Origin: Stieleria sp. JC731
GTDB taxonomy: Bacteria; Planctomycetota; Planctomycetia; Pirellulales; Pirellulaceae
Direction of reading: 5' to 3'
Assembly: GCF_020966635.1 (NCBI RefSeq)
Contig: NZ_JAJKFQ010000011.1
Span: 1,054,001 to 1,118,000, forward strand
Length of the DNA: 64,000 nucleotides
Positions 8,387 to 17,039 of the stretch are shown in pieces. The position numbers and the translations under genes are program-made. Position 1 is the stretch's first letter. The number at the start of each line of letters is the position of its first letter. The notes below the pieces were generated by a model, which saw only the letters and a list, made by a program, of their open reading frames with translations, was not told where the DNA came from and did no database searches.

Positions 8387-9676
8387 CTATTGGTATTGAA
8401 ACCGAACTTCGCCTTCGACCAGCGTTTTACAAACTCGGCCGATCAACTCCATTCCCTCGAAAGGCGTGCTGATGCAAGTCGATCGGAATTGAGACGGATC
8501 GACTTTCCATCCTGCATTGGGATCGATGATGACGATGTCGGCATTGCTGCCAACTTTCAGTGTGCCAGCATCAATGCCCGCGATTTGAGCCGGCCGTGTC
8601 GACATTCGATCGATCAGTTCAACCCAATCCAAAATCCCCGAACGCACCAGTGCGGTCGCGGCGGTTGCGAACGATGTTTCGAGCGATGACATTCCAAACG
8701 GTGACTCATCCAAATCGTTCATCATCTTTTCGCGGCTACGCGGCATATGTCCCGATTGGATCGCGTCAATCGTCTTGTCTTTGACCGCCTGGCATAGCGT
8801 CGAAACATGGTTGGGGCTACGAAGCGGCGGGTGGACTTTGTACCGCGATTCGTAGGTGCGCATGACTTCGTCGCATTGCATCAAGTTGTGAGGACAAACC
8901 GATGCGGTGACTGCGACGCCACGCGATTTGACTCGACGCAACAGATCGACCGCACCCATCGTGCTAACCGGGCCGACATGCAATCGGCCGTCGGTCGCTT
9001 CTGCCAAACGCACGTCTCGAGCGACGGCCAAGTCCTCCGCCTCGGTAGGCAATCCCTTTAGCCCCAGCACCAATGAAACCTTGCCGTCGTGCATCACGCC
9101 ACCGGCGGCCATTTCGGGGATCTCGGGCCGATCAAAAATGGGACGGTTGAGCATCCGACAATATTCAAGCGCCCTCTTTAGCAACGCATCGCTACGAATG
9201 GCCCGCGGTGCGTCACTGAAAGCGACCGCGCCCGCTTCGGCGAGCAATCCAAGCTCAGCCATCTGCTCACCCTTTTGACCTTTGCTAAGGCAGCCGATCA
9301 CATGAACACGCGCGGCTTTGGCTTGCGCGGATTTTTGCCGGACAAATTCCACCGAACCGTGTGAGTCGATGACGGGATAAGTGCTGGCGGTCGCAAGGAT
9401 CGAGGTATATCCGCCGGCAAGTGCGGCTTGGCTGCCACTTTCAATCGTCTCGTCTTCTTCGAATCCCGGTTCACGCAATTCGACACCCAGGTCAACCAGT
9501 CCTGGCGCGACCAAGCAGGAACTGGCATCGATGGTTTGGACGCCGTCGGGAATATCTTTATCGGCGGGGTCGATCGCCGCGACGCGACCGTCGATGACGA
9601 GCAGCCGACCGGAACGGTTCAGGTTTTGGCTGGGATCGACCAATGTCCCGCCGGAAATCAATACTGGTTTATTCAT
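8387..9676 (-). CDS. Dihydroorotase-like protein without metal ligands (PyrC', likely non-catalytic)
   Basis: The 429-residue protein aligns by eye with class I dihydroorotase: VAPGLVD at 57-62, a TS-rich loop, a KVHPPLR block and a C-terminal amidohydrolase strand set. The catalytic signature is lost. Where active enzymes have D-x-H-x-H-L-R, this protein has DLGVELREPG (62-71), so both His are replaced. The usual H-V-S-T reads GPVST, the HAED-type loop reads DRPE, and the DHAP-type Asp reads SGHMPRS. In known class A aspartate carbamoyltransferases (for example Pseudomonas) an inactive dihydroorotase homologue is a structural partner of PyrB. Its position 18 bp after pyrB supports that role. 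An active dihydroorotase should lie elsewhere. Confidence 0.88.
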   Translation of the reverse strand: MNKPVLISGGTLVDPSQNLNRSGRLLVIDGRVAAIDPADKDIPDGVQTIDASSCLVAPGLVDLGVELREPGFEEDETIESGSQAALAGGYTSILATASTYPVIDSHGSVEFVRQKSAQAKAARVHVIGCLSKGQKGEQMAELGLLAEAGAVAFSDAPRAIRSDALLKRALEYCRMLNRPIFDRPEIPEMAAGGVMHDGKVSLVLGLKGLPTEAEDLAVARDVRLAEATDGRLHVGPVSTMGAVDLLRRVKSRGVAVTASVCPHNLMQCDEVMRTYESRYKVHPPLRSPNHVSTLCQAVKDKTIDAIQSGHMPRSREKMMNDLDESPFGMSSLETSFATAATALVRSGILDWVELIDRMSTRPAQIAGIDAGTLKVGSNADIVIIDPNAGWKVDPSQFRSTCISTPFEGMELIGRVCKTLVEGEVRFQYQ

Positions 9677-9694
9677 CGAATAGGTGGATCGTTT

Positions 9695-10693
9695 TTAAAC
9701 GCCGGCGGAAAGTTGATTGCGGTAGCGATCGTCGGCAACCGACAGCAGGTACAGCGCGGACATGCGAACGGCAATTCCATTGGTCACTTGTTCCAGGATG
9801 ACCGAGTGTGGACCGTCGGCGACTTCGGGAGTGATTTCGACGCCGCGATTGATCGGACCAGGGGCCATGATCAAGATGTCGTCGCTGGCCAATTGCATTC
9901 GCTTGGCGTTCATCGCGTACAACGCCGCATACTCGTGAACACTTGGGAACGGTCTCGCGTGTTGACGTTCGAACTGAATACGCAACAGGTTCAGCACGTC
10001 GCACCGCGGCAAGATTTCATCCAAGTGGTGTGCGACTTCGAAGCCCAGTTCTTGCCAGCGGGGACTAACCAAAGTCGGCGGCCCGCAAATAATCACGTGG
10101 GCGCCAAGCTTTTTTAGGCCCCAGATATTGCTTCGCGCCGTTCGGCTATGGGCGATGTCACCGACCAACGCAACCGTTAGGCCTTCGATCGAACCACGGT
10201 GCTGGCGGATGGTTAACAAGTCCAGCAGACCTTGCGTCGGGTGTTCGTGAGGCCCGTCGCCAGCGTTCATCACACAGCAGGTTAGCTCGCGAGCTAATAG
10301 GTTGGGTGTGCCAGGGGTGGAATGGCGGGTCACCACCCAGTCCACTCCCATCGCCTCAATCGTTTTCGCCGTGTCCGCGAAAGTCTCGCCCTTGGCGGTA
10401 CTTGAACCGCTGGAACCGAATTCGACCGTGTCCGCACCGAGGCGTTTAGCCGCTAGCGAAAAACTGTTTCGCGTTCGGGTACTGTTTTCGAAAAACAAGT
10501 TCGCGCATGTCTTGCCAGACAGCAACGGCAGCTTACGACGACAACCTTCTGTCGCGTCTTTTAACGCCTGAGCGACGTCCAGCAATGTGCGAATCTCGTC
10601 AGCCGAAAGAGATTCAAGATCCAGCAGATGGCGACGATGCCATGTGTCTGTGTAGCCGGTTAATTCCGGCAATGTATGGTCCAATGCCATCAT
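9695..10693 (-). CDS. pyrB: Aspartate carbamoyltransferase catalytic subunit
   Basis: PyrB joins carbamoyl phosphate to aspartate, the first committed step of pyrimidine synthesis. The carbamoyl-phosphate motif FFENSTRTR is at about 67-75, and the second signature [15 protein letters not shown] lies mid-protein. At 332 residues it is slightly longer than the E. coli chain because of an N-terminal extension of about 20 residues. This is typical of PyrB chains that assemble with a PyrC or PyrC' subunit. It is followed at 18 bp by the ligand-less dihydroorotase gene. The N-terminus starts with two Met codons, so the exact start is uncertain by one residue. Confidence 0.96.
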   Translation of the reverse strand: MMALDHTLPELTGYTDTWHRRHLLDLESLSADEIRTLLDVAQALKDATEGCRRKLPLLSGKTCANLFFENSTRTRNSFSLAAKRLGADTVEFGSSGSSTAKGETFADTAKTIEAMGVDWVVTRHSTPGTPNLLARELTCCVMNAGDGPHEHPTQGLLDLLTIRQHRGSIEGLTVALVGDIAHSRTARSNIWGLKKLGAHVIICGPPTLVSPRWQELGFEVAHHLDEILPRCDVLNLLRIQFERQHARPFPSVHEYAALYAMNAKRMQLASDDILIMAPGPINRGVEITPEVADGPHSVILEQVTNGIAVRMSALYLLSVADDRYRNQLSAGV

Positions 10694-11114
10694 CCACGTC
10701 CGAGTAAAGCGCTCCGAAAGACATACCTGTCTGTTCTCTACTGGGACCGTAGCCTAATGCATGCAATGCAATCGTGCGACCGGTCCATTTCAACAATCTG
10801 AACGCAGGTCGGTGACGCTGTGTTTGTTGAGTCTAGCGTTTGAGAAACCGACTTTTGAGCTTCAACGCTGTACGAATTCATCGCCGTCTTCGCCGCTCCG
10901 GCTGAAATTGCTCCGGGGCAATGGTGTCAGGTCCGTTGCATCGGAAACCAAGGTATCGCGAAGCTTGCGATTCAGAATTCGGTTGGTCTTAGGATAAGGG
11001 GCTAGGCATGGAAGTCCGGAATCCGGCACGCGCATTTAGGCGGCCAAGCCGGTCGGTTTGGCTCGGTCTTTGCATAGGAGAGGGAAAATCGCAGGTCGTG
11101 AATAAAAAGAATGG
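10694..11114. other. Intergenic region upstream of divergent pyrB and the rhodanese gene
   Basis: I see no convincing gene here. The open frames (for example 10761-10997 on the plus strand) lack a ribosome site and any family pattern. Just upstream of pyrB is a run of overlapping ATGCATGCAATGCAAT-like sequence. A pyrimidine-responsive leader could be expected, but I could not identify a leader peptide with an attenuator. Confidence 0.5.
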
Positions 11115-11142
11115 TTGACACCTCGCGAGGTGACGATATATT
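11115..11142 (+). promoter_or_regulatory. Strong sigma-70-like promoter with a 14-bp palindrome in the spacer
   Basis: A perfect -35 box TTGACA (11115-11120) and a -10 box TATATT (11137-11142) are separated by 16 bp. The perfect palindrome CACCTCGCGAGGTG (11119-11132) overlaps the end of the -35 box and most of the spacer, the classical place for a repressor operator. The rhodanese start is about 105 nt after the likely transcription start. A regulator is inferred, not seen. Confidence 0.65.
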
Positions 11143-11253
11143 TAGGCAGAGACATTCACGTGCAACGGGCGACGAGCCGGTTGGAGTGTTTAGCGTGGTG
11201 GGCAAGGCTCCAAGAAATGAGCGTGGGCCGACACAAACAAAGGGGACGATTCG

Positions 11254-11796
11254 ATGCAAACCATTGATGTTCAAGAACTAGCTGAAAAACGAAAGAACGA
11301 AGAGATTGAATTGGTCGACGTGCGGACTCCGGTCGAATATCGGACCGTGCATGTCGAAGGCGCCAAGAACGTGCCTCTCGATTCGCTCAGTCCCGCAGAG
11401 TACATGCAGTCCCGAAACGGTTCTTCTGGCAAGCCGCTGTACGTGATCTGCCAAAGTGGTGGCCGTTCAGCCAAGGGTGTCAAAAAGTTTGCAGACGCGG
11501 GGTATGACGATGTCGTCAGTGTCGATGGCGGAACAAAGGCTTGGGAGCAAGCAGGTCTACCGGTCGTCCGCGGCAAAAAGATGATGTCGCTGGAGCGTCA
11601 GGTCCGAATCGCAGCTGGCTTTCTGGTACTGGTCGGCGTCATCCTGGCTCTCACCGTGCACGAATACTTCATCGGGCTGTCCGCATTTGTCGGTGCAGGA
11701 TTGATGTTTGCTGGGATCACGGATACTTGTGCGATGGGAATGATGATCGCCAAGATGCCATGGAACCAGTGCTCTACCGGTGAATGCAAGGCTTAG
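11254..11796 (+). CDS. Rhodanese domain fused to a YgaP-type membrane domain
   Basis: Residues 1-107 form a single rhodanese domain with an active-site loop CQSGGR (Cys 66) and the LVDVRTPVEY and GAKNVPL motifs. Residues 118-155 hold two hydrophobic helices, followed by GITDTCAMGMMIAKMPWNQ, the pattern of the DUF2892/YgaP membrane domain. The E. coli relative YgaP is a membrane rhodanese that moves sulfane sulfur. A role in sulfide or sulfane-sulfur handling, or thiocyanate transfer, is inferred. The start has an AAAGGGGA ribosome site. The palindrome-bearing promoter upstream suggests induced expression. The FAD oxidoreductase gene follows on the same strand after 115 bp. Confidence 0.93.
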   Translation: MQTIDVQELAEKRKNEEIELVDVRTPVEYRTVHVEGAKNVPLDSLSPAEYMQSRNGSSGKPLYVICQSGGRSAKGVKKFADAGYDDVVSVDGGTKAWEQAGLPVVRGKKMMSLERQVRIAAGFLVLVGVILALTVHEYFIGLSAFVGAGLMFAGITDTCAMGMMIAKMPWNQCSTGECKA

Positions 11797-11911
11797 GCTG
11801 ATGCGAGTCGTTGATGTAGCGCTGGGGCAGATGCACCGCCATATGCTGTGCGATGTTTATGGGGCAGTTCGCCTATCGGCGTTTTGCGTTCCGTCTTTCG
11901 AAGAGTAGCCG

Positions 11912-13054
11912 ATGGGTCGGAAGCAAATTGTGCTGCTCGGCATCGGTCACACCAACGCTCATGTTGTCAAGCAATGGGAATCCGAGCCGATCCCCAGCTG
12001 CGATTTGATCTGCGTGAGCAATTTTCCTGAAGCGACATATTCTGGGATGCTGCCCGGGACTTTGGGAAAGCAGTTCGATCGTGATGCGATGCGTATCGAG
12101 TTGCAGCGGTTGGTCGAAAAGGCTGGCGCGGAATTGATTCTCGGCGAAACCGAGACGCTCGACCTCGAATCTCGTCAAATACGCGTTGCCGGTCATGGCG
12201 ACGTTCCCTTCGATCTGATGTCGATTGGTGTCGGTTCTGTGCCGGCAGGATACGAAGACTATCGAGATGATTCGCAGGTTGTTGCGATCAAGCCGATGCA
12301 AACTTTCATAAAGCGTTTGCAGGCTGCCATGCTGAATGCTGAATCGGTAATTCGAAGCGAGGAAAACTCATCGCCTCGTCCGATGCAGATTGTGATTGTC
12401 GGAGGCGGGGTAGCAGGTGTCGAAATCGCTTTTTGTCTTTCTCAGCGACTTCAGCTCGACGAAAGATCTGCCTCCATAGTGATGGTCAGCAGTAGCGAGC
12501 GTATCGCGGGCAGTCTGAACGACCGCAGCGTTTCGCGTCTCGAATCGATGCTGGATCAAAGAGGTATTCAGGTACATCGTTCTGAACGCGTTGTTGACGC
12601 CACGTCTGGGTATGTGTTGACCGAAACCCAAAAGCGGATTGATGCTGATGTTGTCATCTGGGCAACGGGTGCAGCGGCACCCTCGGTGATTTCTTTATTG
12701 GGGCTTGAGACTGACGCGAGTGGTTTCATTGCGACTCATCCGACTCTGCAAACGCTGTCCGATCCTAGAATCTTCGCAGTCGGGGACTCGGGGACGATCC
12801 TTCAATCGCCTTGTCCCAAGGCGGGGGTCTACGCGGTTCGTCAGGCACCAATCTTGTGGCACAATTTGCAAGCTTCCGTTCGAGAACAGCCTCTAAAACG
12901 ATTCCAGCCACAGGGGCAGTTTCTGAAGCTGCTCAACACTGGCGACCAAAAAGCTTTACTAGACTATCACTGGTTCAGTTTCCACTCGCGGTGGTGTTTG
13001 AAGCTGAAAAACCATATCGATCATGGCTTCATACGCCAGTACCAGTCCGAATGA
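11912..13054 (+). CDS. FAD/NAD(P)-dependent oxidoreductase of the SelD-associated type
   Basis: This 380-residue two-dinucleotide-domain flavoprotein has an FAD Rossmann motif at the N-terminus (VLLGIGHTNAHV) and a second GGGVAGVE near residue 165. A late FAVGDSG motif binds the flavin ribityl chain. The ATYSGMLPG segment (about 46-54) is typical of the group found fused to or beside selenophosphate synthetase (TIGR03169-like), which is related to type II NADH dehydrogenases and sulfide:quinone reductases. No SelD gene or SelD domain is present here. Because it follows a rhodanese gene, a sulfur-redox role is possible. The reaction is not established. Confidence 0.85.
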   Translation: MGRKQIVLLGIGHTNAHVVKQWESEPIPSCDLICVSNFPEATYSGMLPGTLGKQFDRDAMRIELQRLVEKAGAELILGETETLDLESRQIRVAGHGDVPFDLMSIGVGSVPAGYEDYRDDSQVVAIKPMQTFIKRLQAAMLNAESVIRSEENSSPRPMQIVIVGGGVAGVEIAFCLSQRLQLDERSASIVMVSSSERIAGSLNDRSVSRLESMLDQRGIQVHRSERVVDATSGYVLTETQKRIDADVVIWATGAAAPSVISLLGLETDASGFIATHPTLQTLSDPRIFAVGDSGTILQSPCPKAGVYAVRQAPILWHNLQASVREQPLKRFQPQGQFLKLLNTGDQKALLDYHWFSFHSRWCLKLKNHIDHGFIRQYQSE

Positions 13055-13096
13055 TGGATTGAAACTCGAAATATCCTGCCCACCCAAGCTAGAACT

Positions 13097-13828
13097 ATGA
13101 AACGCTCCCTTCGCAGATTCCACTCGCTATTCCTTGCATGTTTTGCGTGCTCGTTCATGTCCGCCTTGGCGACGACCGCAACCGGGCAAGAGGTGGTTGC
13201 TGAATCCAGTAGCGTCCCCGAAGGCATCAACAACAACTTCAAATCAGACGACCTGAATGTTGATGAGTGGATTGAAAAGTTCGAGGTCGAAAGTCGCGAG
13301 GTCTATTCGGCACGGGACGCGATCCTAGAAGCCTGTCAGATCAAACCGGGAGATCGGATCGCGGATGTCGGCGCGGGAACTGGATTTTACAGCCGGTTGT
13401 TCGCAAAACGCACCGGGTGGGGAGGTTGGGTCTATAGCGTTGATATCTCGCCCAAGTTTTTGCAGCACATCGCAAAGCGCTCGAGCGATGAAGGGATCGA
13501 GAACATCACGACGGTTTTGGGGACCGATACTTCGATCCGATTGCCGCCCGAATCGGTCGATTTGGTGTTCATCTGCGATACCTACCACCACTTCGAATCT
13601 CCACAGCAGTCACTGGCCTCGATCGTTCGTGCATTGCGTCCGGGTGGTCGGTTAGTTTTGATCGACTTTGATCGGATTCCCGGGCAGTCGCGTGATTGGC
13701 TGCTGACTCACGTGCGGGCCGGCAAAGAAACCTTCAAAAAAGAGGTGAACGAGTCCGGTTTGAAGTTTGTCGATGAGGTGAAGGTGGATGGTTTAAAAGA
13801 AAACTATCTGCTGCGATTCGAAAAATGA
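13097..13828 (+). CDS. Exported class I SAM-dependent methyltransferase
   Basis: The 243-residue protein starts with a classical signal peptide (KRSLRR, a hydrophobic core, cleavage near ATGQ at about residue 31). A class I methyltransferase domain follows: motif I IADVGAGTGFYS, acidic loop VYSVDIS, motif post-I ending VDLVFICDTYHHF, and a GG-R-LV-IDF strand. The small-molecule or lipid substrate is unknown. Export of a SAM-dependent enzyme is odd because SAM is cytoplasmic, yet many planctomycete homologues carry such signals. The gene is 42 bp after the flavoprotein gene and probably co-transcribed with it. Confidence 0.86.
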   Translation: MKRSLRRFHSLFLACFACSFMSALATTATGQEVVAESSSVPEGINNNFKSDDLNVDEWIEKFEVESREVYSARDAILEACQIKPGDRIADVGAGTGFYSRLFAKRTGWGGWVYSVDISPKFLQHIAKRSSDEGIENITTVLGTDTSIRLPPESVDLVFICDTYHHFESPQQSLASIVRALRPGGRLVLIDFDRIPGQSRDWLLTHVRAGKETFKKEVNESGLKFVDEVKVDGLKENYLLRFEK

Positions 13829-14054
13829 CCTCGATCGCTCAGCAACCCTTGGCAACGCGGTCTTTGGGAAGCCATTTGGGATCTTTGCGGACCTATGGTT
13901 CCGCCATTGGGGGAGATGAAGCGACGGAAGGTTCCGGCGTGGGAAGTGATTTGACCATTTGGCACAAATGCGAGCCGCTGGGCCCTCGCCGAGATCGCTC
14001 GATCGCGGTATCCTTCTCCGGTGACAATCAACTCAAGCTTGCTATACAGACTAT

Positions 14055-15191
14055 ATGAGCGTCACGGCAAAACTCGCACTCGAAGACGGTTCGATCTACA
14101 CCGGTGAAGGTTTCGGTGCAGACGGTGAAATCAGCGGTGAGGTGGTCTTCAACACCTCCATGACGGGCTACCAAGAAATCCTGACGGACCCGAGTTATCG
14201 CGGTCAGATCGTCACGATGACTTATCCCGAAATTGGCAATTACGGCGTCAATTCGATCGACGTCGAGCATGAAAAACCCTCTTTGGCCGGGTTTATCGTT
14301 CGCGAAGACAGTCGTGTCTTCAGTAACTACCGAGCTGAAGGTTCTCTTTCGAGTTACCTCAAAGAGAACAACATCATTGCCCTTTCTGGGATTGATACTC
14401 GAGCACTGGTTCGACGAATCCGCGAGAAAGGTGCGATGCGAGGCATTCTTTCGACAACGGATCTTGATGACGCTTCGCTCGTCGAAAAGGCGAAGAATAG
14501 CGAAGGTTTAGTTGGCCGCGACTTGGTTCGCGAAGTGATGCCAAAGTCGGCTGTGAAATGGGATACGCAGCTTGATGACTGGACCGCGGCAGAGGTCAGT
14601 CGCCTGCGAGGCGATAAAGCGCAAGATGCTGGTGGAGCTCATGTCGTGTGCATGGACTTCGGTATGAAGTGGAACATCCCTCGCCACTTTGCCTCGCGTG
14701 GAAACCAAGTCACGGTTGTGCCAGGTGACACCAGCGCAGAAGACATTTTGAAGTTGAATCCCGACGGGATTTTTCTGTCTAACGGCCCTGGCGATCCGGA
14801 GCCATTGACTTACGCACAGAAAACCATTGCCGCACTGGTTGGTCAAAAACCGGTTTTCGGAATTTGCTTGGGACACCAACTGTTGTCACTCGCCCTTGGT
14901 GCGAAAACGTTCAAGTTGAAGTTCGGTCACCGCGGTGCCAACCAACCCGTACTGGACTTGGAAACTGGCAAAGTCGAAATCACGACTCAGAACCACGGTT
15001 TCGCAGTCGAAGAGGATTCGCTTCCAGATTGCTTGGAAGTCACTCACCGTAATTTGAACGATAACACCGTTGCCGGTGTACGTCACAAAGAAGCGATCGC
15101 GTTTGGTGTGCAGCACCACCCCGAGGCATCATCTGGTCCGCACGACAGCCATTATTTGTTCGAGCGATTCCAAGACGTTTTGTCGAAGTAA
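14055..15191 (+). CDS. carA: Carbamoyl-phosphate synthase small (glutaminase) subunit
   Basis: CarA hydrolyses glutamine and passes ammonia to CarB for carbamoyl phosphate, feeding both pyrimidine and arginine synthesis. The CPSase small-chain N-domain begins LALEDGSIYTGEGFGADGE. The class I glutaminase domain carries nucleophile Cys 271 in GICLGHQL and the His 355/Glu 357 pair in HHPEAS. These positions and the 378-residue length match E. coli CarA closely. carB is not adjacent; a repeat field and a sulfatase follow. The 226 bp upstream hold no convincing gene. Confidence 0.97.
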   Translation: MSVTAKLALEDGSIYTGEGFGADGEISGEVVFNTSMTGYQEILTDPSYRGQIVTMTYPEIGNYGVNSIDVEHEKPSLAGFIVREDSRVFSNYRAEGSLSSYLKENNIIALSGIDTRALVRRIREKGAMRGILSTTDLDDASLVEKAKNSEGLVGRDLVREVMPKSAVKWDTQLDDWTAAEVSRLRGDKAQDAGGAHVVCMDFGMKWNIPRHFASRGNQVTVVPGDTSAEDILKLNPDGIFLSNGPGDPEPLTYAQKTIAALVGQKPVFGICLGHQLLSLALGAKTFKLKFGHRGANQPVLDLETGKVEITTQNHGFAVEEDSLPDCLEVTHRNLNDNTVAGVRHKEAIAFGVQHHPEASSGPHDSHYLFERFQDVLSK

Positions 15192-15234
15192 ATCGTCGCG
15201 TGAATAGCGTTTGAGATAGTCTTCAACCGCGGCC

Positions 15235-15430
15235 AGCGCCGACGTGGTTCAGTGTGTTTTGCCCTGAGCCGTGATCGCGCTAGCGACGGTTTCTTGCCCT
15301 CGTGCGAGGCTCCCGCCTCGCATGCGATGTCTTGCAGGCTCCCGCCTGCCCATTGGCTTGCAGCTCACTCAACCGCGGCTAGCGCCAAAGCGGCTCAGTC
15401 AGTTTTTCCCTGCGCCACGCTCGCAATGGT
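15235..15430. repeat. Two GGCTAGCGCC elements flanking an inverted AGGCGGGAGCCT element
   Basis: GGCTAGCGCC-family copies lie at about 15235-15291 and 15371-15430. Between them, 15301-15350 is a different 50-bp element with two hairpins (GCGAGGCtcccGCCTCGC and GCAGGCtcccGCCTGC). That element appears in the opposite orientation at 21743-21790 and 22039-22085. The whole block fills the gap between carA and the sulfatase gene. Confidence 0.88.
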
Positions 15431-15539
15431 GTCTTCTCCTCGCCTCATCACCACTCAAACTTTGGCTCGACGCTCAACGTTCCATATTCAAAACCAAGTA
15501 CAATAGCGGTCCCCTCCCCATTCCCTCCTGGACTGCGTC

Positions 15540-16982
15540 ATGAAAACTTTTGCTTGGTTGATGGCACTTCTGGCATCCGTCTTAACAACCGCCGCCAATG
15601 CGGCTGACAAGCCGAATATCTTGCTGATCTGTGTTGACGACTTGAAACCTGCGATCGGTTGCTACGGCGACGCCATCGCGAAAACACCCAACATTGATGC
15701 GTTGGCCGCCAAAGGTGTCCAGTTCAATGCGGCATACTGCAATCAAGCCGTTTGCGCCCCTTCACGCAACGCGTTGATGACCGGACTGCGACCGCAATCA
15801 ATCGGTGTGTATGACTTGGCAACCAATTTCCGCAAAGGGGCTCCCGATGCGATCACGATGGGGCAGCACTTTCAAGCTGCGGGTTATCGTGCCGAAAGCA
15901 TGGGGAAAATCTATCACCGGGGGCACGGCAATTCCGATGACGCGGCAACTTGGTCGGTGAAGCACTGGAATCCACCGGGACCGGCATATCAATTGGAAGA
16001 GTCACGCGCCAATCCGCAAAAGGCTGGCGGCAAAACGCGATATGCCGCGACGGAGCGAGCTGAAGTTTCAGACGATGCTTATCCGGATGGGAAGACTGCG
16101 GACGAAGCGGTAAAGCGAATCGCGGCAGCAGCCAAACGCAAAGACACTCCGTTCTTTATCGCGGTTGGATTTGTCAAGCCGCACCTTCCATTCAATGCGC
16201 CTGAAAAATACTGGGAGCTCTATGACGATGTCGAACTCCCGATGCCTACGGTAACGACACCTCCGGAAGGGGCACCCAAGTATGCGCCGACGAACTGGGG
16301 TGAGCTGCGAAACTACAGCGACATTCCGAACAAAGGTGACTTATCCGAAGCAACCGATCAGCGTTTGATTCACGGCTACTATGCCGCGACGAGTTACATG
16401 GACGCACAAGTCGGGCGAGTTTTAGATGAACTGGATCGTCAAAAGCTTCGCGACAATACCATCGTGGTTTTGTGGGGCGATCATGGTTGGCATCTCGGTG
16501 ATCACGGAATGTGGTGCAAGCACACAAACTATGAACAGGCGGCGCGCATCCCGCTAATTATTTCGGCCCCGAGTCGACTTGGAGGTCAAGTACAGCAAAG
16601 CAAAGCGTTGATCGAGTCGGTGGATCTGTATCCGACGCTGTCGGCCCTTGCCGGTCTTGAGCCACCGGCCAAAGTTGATGGAGTTGACCAGTCGGACGTG
16701 GTCTTGGGCAAGGTCAATTCGGTTCGCGACCATGTCATCCATGTCTATCCGCGATCCAATCGAATCGGTCGCGCGATCCGAACCGATCGGTATCGGTTGG
16801 TCGCTTGGGAATCCAATAAGCGTCAGGACCCTGACCCGACCGATTATGAACTCTATGACTATAAAGCTGATCCTTTGGAAACGAAAAACCTCGCCGCATC
16901 GCAGCCAGAGGCGGTTGCTTCACTAAAGCTCTTGCTGGAGCAACATCCTCAGCCCAAGCGATCAATCGCTGGTAAAAAATAG
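15540..16982 (+). CDS. Secreted sulfatase, iduronate-2-sulfatase-like
   Basis: This 480-residue type I sulfatase has a signal peptide (cleavage near ANAA, residue 22). The metal-binding DD pair is in ICVDDLKPAIGCYGD (29-44). The sulfatase signature CAPSR (72-76) has its Cys 72 as the residue to be converted to formylglycine. GDHGWHLGDHGMW and KHTNYEQAARIPLI follow later, both typical of the iduronate-2-sulfatase subgroup (S1_7-like). It would remove sulfate esters from algal or animal polysaccharides in the periplasm or outside. It needs a formylglycine-generating or anSME enzyme, not seen here. Confidence 0.95.
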   Translation: MKTFAWLMALLASVLTTAANAADKPNILLICVDDLKPAIGCYGDAIAKTPNIDALAAKGVQFNAAYCNQAVCAPSRNALMTGLRPQSIGVYDLATNFRKGAPDAITMGQHFQAAGYRAESMGKIYHRGHGNSDDAATWSVKHWNPPGPAYQLEESRANPQKAGGKTRYAATERAEVSDDAYPDGKTADEAVKRIAAAAKRKDTPFFIAVGFVKPHLPFNAPEKYWELYDDVELPMPTVTTPPEGAPKYAPTNWGELRNYSDIPNKGDLSEATDQRLIHGYYAATSYMDAQVGRVLDELDRQKLRDNTIVVLWGDHGWHLGDHGMWCKHTNYEQAARIPLIISAPSRLGGQVQQSKALIESVDLYPTLSALAGLEPPAKVDGVDQSDVVLGKVNSVRDHVIHVYPRSNRIGRAIRTDRYRLVAWESNKRQDPDPTDYELYDYKADPLETKNLAASQPEAVASLKLLLEQHPQPKRSIAGKK

Positions 16983-17039
16983 GCTGGAGACTCGGAAGTC
17001 AAATCCGCCGAAAGTTGTTCAATCGCTTGGTAACAGGGT

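Noticed and set aside
13825..14058. Plus-strand frame of 77 codons whose ATG overlaps the methyltransferase stop and whose stop overlaps the carA start
   Set aside because: The double 4-bp overlap is tempting, but the translation is low in hydrophobic core, has no ribosome site and matches no family; carA's own leader is the simpler reading.
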